A stretch of DNA of 64,000 bases, from NCBI GenBank assembly GCA_903884455.1, contig CAISEW010000041.1:34086-98085 (forward strand), given 5' to 3'. The translations under genes were made by a program, and so were the position numbers. This document shows, one piece after another, positions 59,599 to 64,000 of this stretch (positions are counted from its first letter, which is position 1; every line of letters starts with the position of its first letter). The notes under the pieces were generated by a model, which was not told the DNA's origin, ran no database searches, and saw nothing but the letters and a program-made list of their open reading frames with translations. Source of the stretch: an uncultured Chloroflexota bacterium. GTDB lineage: Bacteria > Chloroflexota > Dehalococcoidia > GIF9 > AB-539-J10.

Positions 59599-62103
59599 CT
59601 ATCCACATTTGGTAAAGCCACAGGCGAGGCAAATGTTGCAGCCTTCCTGGTAAATCAAAGGACCACCACAATCTGGGCATTGCCCGGCCCAACTTTTAAC
59701 CATCTCAGGATTTTTAGAAGGCGTCTCAAAATTGCTAGCAGTCCCTTCTTTAATATACTTCTCAAGCACGCTAGCGATAGCGTCGGCACACGATAAAGTA
59801 GCATGTCCCTGCTCCCAAGCGATAGAAGGGCACCTGATGCCGCGCAAGTGCTTTACAATAGAATCTACATCTATTCCAGATCTTAAAGCTAGGGATGTAA
59901 GGCGGCTAATAGCCTCAAGCTGTGCTGCCGCACAACCTCCAGCCTTCCCTAGGATGGAGAAAACTTCGGATATTCCCTGACCATCAAAATTTACTGTCAC
60001 ATAGATGTGGCCACACCCAGTGTTGACCATTTCGGTTACACCCCTGGTAACTTTAGGTCTTTTCCGGGGAGCCAGCTTGCCTTCAGCCTTTTTTATCCCC
60101 TCACCTACAGTGAGGACCTGACTTTCCCGGCTCCTATCCCGGTAAATGGTTATCCCCTTCAAGCCTTCCTGGTAAGCTAACATATATACTTTAGCTACAT
60201 CTTCGGGTGTCGCATCGTGAGGGAAATTGACTGTCTTGGATACAGCGCTATCAGTAAATTTTTGGAATACCGCCTGCATCTTAACATGCCACTCAGGAGA
60301 TATGTCATGCGCGGTGACAAAGAGCCTTTTTATCTCTTCCGGAACTTCTTCTATTTCTTTTAACCTTTTTCCTTCAGCTAGCTGCTTCATTAGCTCCGGA
60401 GAATAGAACCCTCCCTTTTTGGCTGCCTCCTCAAAGTAAGGGTTCACCTCTACAAATTCTTCGCCTTCCAGAATATGACGCACGTAGCTTAAGGCGAATA
60501 ATGGTTCAATGCCACTGGAGCAATTAGCGATTATACTCAAGCTGCCAGTAGGAGCGATGGTAGTACGGGAGGCATTTCGAAAGCGAGGACCATCGGGCGT
60601 GTCATAAATGCTTCCCTGGAAAGCCGGGAAGGCCCCCCTTTCTTGGGCTAGCTCTATTGAGGCTTTGTCAGCTTCTGAAGATATGAAATGGGCAATTTCC
60701 TCGGCCATAACAAGCCCTTGTTCACTATCATAAGGGATACCAAGCCGAATCAGCATGTCAGCAAAACCCATAACGCCCAGGCCTATTTTCCTGGTAGTTT
60801 TTGTCATCTGCGCAATCTCCGGCAGTGGGAATTGGTTGACTTCGATAACATTATCAAGGAAGCGGACTGCTACCTTGACTGTTTGTGATAGCTTGTCATA
60901 GTCAATGTATGGCTGCCCATCTTTATCTGCCACCACCTTGGACAGATTTATGGAGCCTAAATTACAGGATTCGAAGGGTAATAGAGGTTGTTCCCCACAA
61001 GGATTGGTGCTTTCTATTTTGCCTAATTCAGGTGTGGGGTTATGCCTGTTTATCTCATCGATAAACACAACACCCGGGTCGCCGGTGCGCCAGGCCATGT
61101 CAACTATTTTGTTAAACACCTCTCTGGCATTAAGCTTATCCACCACATCTCCAGTTCGCGGACTCACCAAATTGTAATCGGTGCCTTTTTCCACCGCTTT
61201 CATAAACTCATCGGTCACAGCTACGGAGAGGTTAAAATTAGTCAGAGCTTCCGAGTTCTCCTTAGCCTCGATGAATCTCAAGATGTCAGGGTGCTCAACA
61301 TTGAGTATTGCCATATTGGCTCCGCGGCGCATGCCGCCTTGCTTTATGACATCGGTGGTGGCATCAAAGACTCGCATGAAAGAAACAGGGCCGCTCGCAA
61401 TGCCACCTGTGGAACCCACTCTATCCCTTTCTGGTCTAAGTCGGGAAAAGGAAAAACCGGTGCCACCACCACTTTTATGAATCAAGGCAGTATATTTAAC
61501 CGCATCAAAAATAGACTCCATAGAATCCTTAATAGGTAAAACAAAGCAAGCTGATAATTGTCCTAGTTCGTGACCGGCATTCATTAGAGTAGGGGAATTA
61601 GGTAAAAACTCCAGGTTTTCCATTAGTTGGTAAAAAGCTTCTTCATAGGGGGAGACATCCGCATTAGGATTGTAGCTAAGCTCGGCTGAGGCAATGTGCT
61701 TGGCGACGCGGCGAAATAGCTCTTGTGGGGTCTCGATAACCTTCCCTTCCCCATCTTTTGTTAAATATCTCCTTTCCAGAACTCTTAAGGCATTATCACT
61801 AAGTTTGATTCCAGAAATAACTTGGCTTTTGGCTTGGGGAGAAAATTCATCGGCAGTTAGAATTTCCTTAACCATTGCCCGAATCTGAGAGGAAGACACA
61901 GGTTGTTTGGTTTGCCGAGGAACCAATTTCTCCATGCCTGGTAAGGGGTGAGCCATCTCTAGGCGCTGGCTCACTTGTTCCGTAAACTTTTCCAGCAATT
62001 TCCTATCACTTATACCCATGGACTCGGCAGCAGCGAAAACAGCTTGAGCTACTCTGTCTCGACCAATAGTCTTTTGGTTCTCTTTCCGACGGGTTTTGGG
62101 CAT
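59599..62103 (-). CDS. nrdJ: Adenosylcobalamin-dependent (class II) ribonucleoside-diphosphate reductase
   Basis: About 834 residues from ATG 62103, which follows AGAGGAG and lies one base after the nrdR stop; the frame is open ten codons further upstream. It makes deoxynucleotides using a B12 radical, without oxygen. Catalytic core: SPTLMNAGHELGQLSACFVLP, NPCGEQPLLPFESCNLGSINLS, TIAPTGSLSIIANCSSGIEP. The C-terminus carries CPDCGGPLIYQEGCNICLACG, a zinc-binding tail. An N-terminal extension lies before the catalytic domain. Transcribed with nrdR and the HPRT fusion. Confidence 0.95.
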   Translation of the reverse strand: MPKTRRKENQKTIGRDRVAQAVFAAAESMGISDRKLLEKFTEQVSQRLEMAHPLPGMEKLVPRQTKQPVSSSQIRAMVKEILTADEFSPQAKSQVISGIKLSDNALRVLERRYLTKDGEGKVIETPQELFRRVAKHIASAELSYNPNADVSPYEEAFYQLMENLEFLPNSPTLMNAGHELGQLSACFVLPIKDSMESIFDAVKYTALIHKSGGGTGFSFSRLRPERDRVGSTGGIASGPVSFMRVFDATTDVIKQGGMRRGANMAILNVEHPDILRFIEAKENSEALTNFNLSVAVTDEFMKAVEKGTDYNLVSPRTGDVVDKLNAREVFNKIVDMAWRTGDPGVVFIDEINRHNPTPELGKIESTNPCGEQPLLPFESCNLGSINLSKVVADKDGQPYIDYDKLSQTVKVAVRFLDNVIEVNQFPLPEIAQMTKTTRKIGLGVMGFADMLIRLGIPYDSEQGLVMAEEIAHFISSEADKASIELAQERGAFPAFQGSIYDTPDGPRFRNASRTTIAPTGSLSIIANCSSGIEPLFALSYVRHILEGEEFVEVNPYFEEAAKKGGFYSPELMKQLAEGKRLKEIEEVPEEIKRLFVTAHDISPEWHVKMQAVFQKFTDSAVSKTVNFPHDATPEDVAKVYMLAYQEGLKGITIYRDRSRESQVLTVGEGIKKAEGKLAPRKRPKVTRGVTEMVNTGCGHIYVTVNFDGQGISEVFSILGKAGGCAAAQLEAISRLTSLALRSGIDVDSIVKHLRGIRCPSIAWEQGHATLSCADAIASVLEKYIKEGTASNFETPSKNPEMVKSWAGQCPDCGGPLIYQEGCNICLACGFTKCG

Positions 62104-62104
62104 T

Positions 62105-62629
62105 TTATCTCCTCTTATGGCCAATGAGGGCATTCACTGCCTCAGAAGAGGGCAGCGGTAGCTGGTTTGCTGGCGTTAGCTCTCTTCGTACCGCCAAGCT
62201 ATCCACTTCTTGTTTTAAAGCGCCGATATCAGCAAATTCCCGATAAACACTGGCAAAGCGAATGTAAGCAATGTGGTCTAATTTTTTTAATCCCTCCATG
62301 ACCAAATCACCAATATAGGAACTGGAGACCTCGCTTTTGCCCACCTTGTAAAGCTCAGCCTCGATAGTGTCCACGAACTTATCAATGGCGCCTGTAGGAA
62401 GGGGGCATTTCTCACAAGCTTTGCGAATACCTAGCAAGAGCTTATCCCGGCTGAATTCCTCACGTCGTCCATCCTTCTTAATAACGAAGATATCATGTGG
62501 CTGTACACGCTCGTAAGTAGTGAAGCGAGTATTGCAAGCGAGACATTTCCTTCGACGTCTCACCCCCTCGTCTAGACTCCGGGAATCTATCACCCTTGAT
62601 TCCTGCTTGCCACAGTAGGGACAGTTCAC
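62105..62629 (-). CDS. nrdR: Transcriptional repressor NrdR
   Basis: About 174 residues from GTG 62629 (AGGAGGGG six bases upstream; a TTG lies one codon earlier). Zinc ribbon CPYCGKQESRVIDSR...RKCLACNTRFTTYERV and ATP-cone (VIKKDGRREEFSRDKLLLGIRKACEKCPL). Represses nrd genes when dATP is high. It lies directly upstream of nrdJ and behind two NrdR boxes. Confidence 0.95.
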   Translation of the reverse strand: MNCPYCGKQESRVIDSRSLDEGVRRRRKCLACNTRFTTYERVQPHDIFVIKKDGRREEFSRDKLLLGIRKACEKCPLPTGAIDKFVDTIEAELYKVGKSEVSSSYIGDLVMEGLKKLDHIAYIRFASVYREFADIGALKQEVDSLAVRRELTPANQLPLPSSEAVNALIGHKRR

Positions 62630-62637
62630 CAACCCCT

Positions 62638-62679
62638 CCTAAATATTGTGGTATGGACACATTTTACCACTAGATGTAG
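62638..62679 (-). promoter_or_regulatory. Tandem NrdR boxes
   Basis: On the minus strand CTACATCTAGT (62669-62679) matches CWATATMTWGT in 10 of 11 positions. CAATATTTAGG (62638-62648) matches in 9 of 11. They are 31 bp apart, three helical turns, as usual for NrdR operators. The proximal box overlaps the nrdR ribosome site. Confidence 0.7.
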
Positions 62680-62827
62680 TAAAATGCAATACCCTCCGCG
62701 GAAAAAAAAGAGGCGCGATGGTGGACAATTCTAGGAAAATATGCTAGGTTTGAATTCACATAGGACCAACGTGATTAAAGTTACACTATGTTCGTGGTCA
62801 ATATCGCGAGAAGGATTTTAAAGAACA

Positions 62828-63826
62828 TTGTTCGAGGAAATCTTACCAGGTCTTTATAGAATTAAGGTTCCTCTCCCCGGAAGTCCTCTAAAAGCCACCA
62901 ACTCTTACGTTATAAAGGGGACAGAGCGGTCTTTAATTATTGATACTGGATGGAATCGAGAGGATTGTATGGCAGCACTAGTTTCCGGCTTAAACGAATG
63001 TGGCGTGGACTCAAAGCAAGCCGATTTCTTCATCACGCACATGCACGCAGACCACGCAGGTTTAGTGTCAACTCTCGCCGGGGAAGGGGCGAGAATCTAC
63101 TTTGGTTGGGCAGATGCAGAAATTATTAGGTCTGCTACACCTGAGCATTGGGAGAAGCAGATTGATTTTGCTCGTAAATGCGGCTTTCCTGGAGAAGAGC
63201 TTGAAAGAGCTATTGGAAGCCACCCTGGTCGCAGATATAGCTCGAGTAATTCCTTGAACTTATGTGTCTCAAAGGACAGCGATACGATAAGCATTGGGGA
63301 TTACCTATTTGAATGTGTTGAAACCCCGGGGCACACTGCGGGTCATATTTGTCTTTATGAGCGCGACAAGAAGATATTCATATGTGGTGACCATATCCTT
63401 GTTGATATAACTCCGAATATCACCCTCTCCGCCGAAGAGCGAAATCCATTAAAAGAATATCTGATGAGCCTGGACAAAGTTTATGATTTGGACGTTGAAC
63501 TTGTACTGCCTGGACATAGGAGTATCTTCAGGAATCAAAAAGAGAGAATTCAAGAACTGAAGCAGCATCACCAAATACGGCTTAAGGAAGTCATCTCTAT
63601 TCTGGGAAAAGGTAAACAAAACGCCTTCCAGATCGCATCACAAATGACCTGGGATATAAGTTACAAATCCTGGGATTTATTTCCCCCGGCGCAAAAGTGG
63701 TTTGCTTTTGGAGAAGCTTTGGCTCACCTGAAATATCTCGAAGAAGAAGGGGAGGTGGGATGGGGGATGGAGAAGCAGAGGATTATGTTTTTCATTACGC
63801 AAAATAAGAAGGAGACGCACAAATGA
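62828..63826 (+). CDS. MBL-fold metallohydrolase
   Basis: 332 residues, TTG start at 62828. Metal site THMHADHAGLVSTL, then ETPGHTAGHICLY, FICGDHILVD and LPGHRSIF. The C-terminal part (about 250-330) has a winged-helix-like look (GKGKQNAFQIASQM...ALAHLKYLEEEGEV), as in lactamase-fold proteins with a helical tail. The substrate is unknown. Its stop overlaps the ATG of the next gene. Confidence 0.82.
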   Translation: MFEEILPGLYRIKVPLPGSPLKATNSYVIKGTERSLIIDTGWNREDCMAALVSGLNECGVDSKQADFFITHMHADHAGLVSTLAGEGARIYFGWADAEIIRSATPEHWEKQIDFARKCGFPGEELERAIGSHPGRRYSSSNSLNLCVSKDSDTISIGDYLFECVETPGHTAGHICLYERDKKIFICGDHILVDITPNITLSAEERNPLKEYLMSLDKVYDLDVELVLPGHRSIFRNQKERIQELKQHHQIRLKEVISILGKGKQNAFQIASQMTWDISYKSWDLFPPAQKWFAFGEALAHLKYLEEEGEVGWGMEKQRIMFFITQNKKETHK

Positions 63827-64000
63827 GAGACGCTTACGTAGTCTTAGCTGAGAAGCTTGGTTATGTTGGGTCGGAGAGGCTTAGGAAGGTGCTCAAAAGG
63901 CTCATGGATAAGGAAGAAGCAGAGATAGTAGCTTCTCTTCCTTGCCCTGTGGCTGAGCTTGCCCAGAAGCTGAGCAAGGATGAAGAAGAGGTGAACAATA
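63823..64000 (+). CDS. Partial gene, truncated by the window end
   Basis: 59 codons from ATG 63823 (AAGGAG upstream, ATGA overlap with the MBL gene). The visible N-terminus (YVVLAEKLGYVGSERLRKVL...PVAELAQKLSKDEEEVNN) is helical and resembles a winged-helix module. The product cannot be named. Confidence 0.5.
   Translation, partial: MRDAYVVLAEKLGYVGSERLRKVLKRLMDKEEAEIVASLPCPVAELAQKLSKDEEEVNN

Noticed and set aside
62633-62827. Cobalamin riboswitch before the B12-dependent reductase operon
   Set aside because: The upstream region is too short and lacks the B12-box-like conserved core; NrdR boxes explain the regulation instead.

Overview
The window looks like a chromosome fragment of an uncultured anaerobic Chloroflexota, most likely Dehalococcoidia. 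This is inferred from the gene set and from a very abundant dispersed palindrome; no 16S rRNA gene is present to prove it. Metabolic markers fit an anaerobe: a B12-type (class II) ribonucleotide reductase with NrdR, [NiFe]-hydrogenase maturation genes hypF and hypCDE, acyl-CoA dehydrogenase with EtfBA, ferredoxin-type redox proteins, a Crp/Fnr regulator, and polyprenyl and UbiA-type genes of quinone/isoprenoid metabolism.

Region 1 (1-19.4 kb) is a damaged, incomplete prophage-like segment. A frameshifted terminase large subunit (9-1410) is separated from the portal-scaffold-capsid-connector-fibre genes (10.7-19.4 kb) by about 8.6 kb on the opposite strand. That insert encodes a tubulin/FtsZ-superfamily GTPase and three large membrane-anchored surface proteins (two IPT/TIG-like paralogues and one Asp-box/BNR protein). 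Terminase, major capsid and the last tail gene each carry one single-base frame break. The host palindrome sits in frame inside the portal and tail genes. No tail tube, tape measure, lysis or integrase gene is seen.

Region 2 (19.4-34.9 kb) is housekeeping and energy metabolism. It holds MBL hydrolases, prepilin peptidase, an RCC1-repeat lipoprotein, uvrC, a Xer recombinase, pcm, an acyl-CoA dehydrogenase-etfB-etfA-nitroreductase cluster, a Crp/Fnr regulator, a ferredoxin and the primary sigma factor. Ferredoxin and sigma factor share a promoter-upstream element.

Region 3 (35.0-37.1 kb) is a small AT-rich island between a 3' tRNA fragment and tRNA-Glu. It encodes a proteasome/HslV-like Ntn-hydrolase with a long extension, followed by a 56-residue basic protein, a terminator and a gene remnant. 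This is the best candidate here for an undescribed system.

Region 4 (37.3-54 kb) has a GltD-like Fe-S flavoprotein, hypF (with two in-frame palindromes), a GLUG lipoprotein, a Nudix hydrolase, the hypC-hypD-hypE-nadK-NAGS operon, a collagen-like protein and the ilvD-ilvB-ilvH-ilvC operon. hypF and ilvD start directly behind homologous two-hairpin leaders.

Region 5 (54-64 kb) has isoprenoid/UbiA genes, a D-2-hydroxyacid dehydrogenase, a strong candidate for an unannotated ~165-nt rod-shaped ncRNA (57909-58075) with its own promoter and terminator, and an nrdR-nrdJ-(GAF/nuclease-like/HPRT fusion) operon behind tandem NrdR boxes. It ends with an MBL hydrolase and a partial gene.
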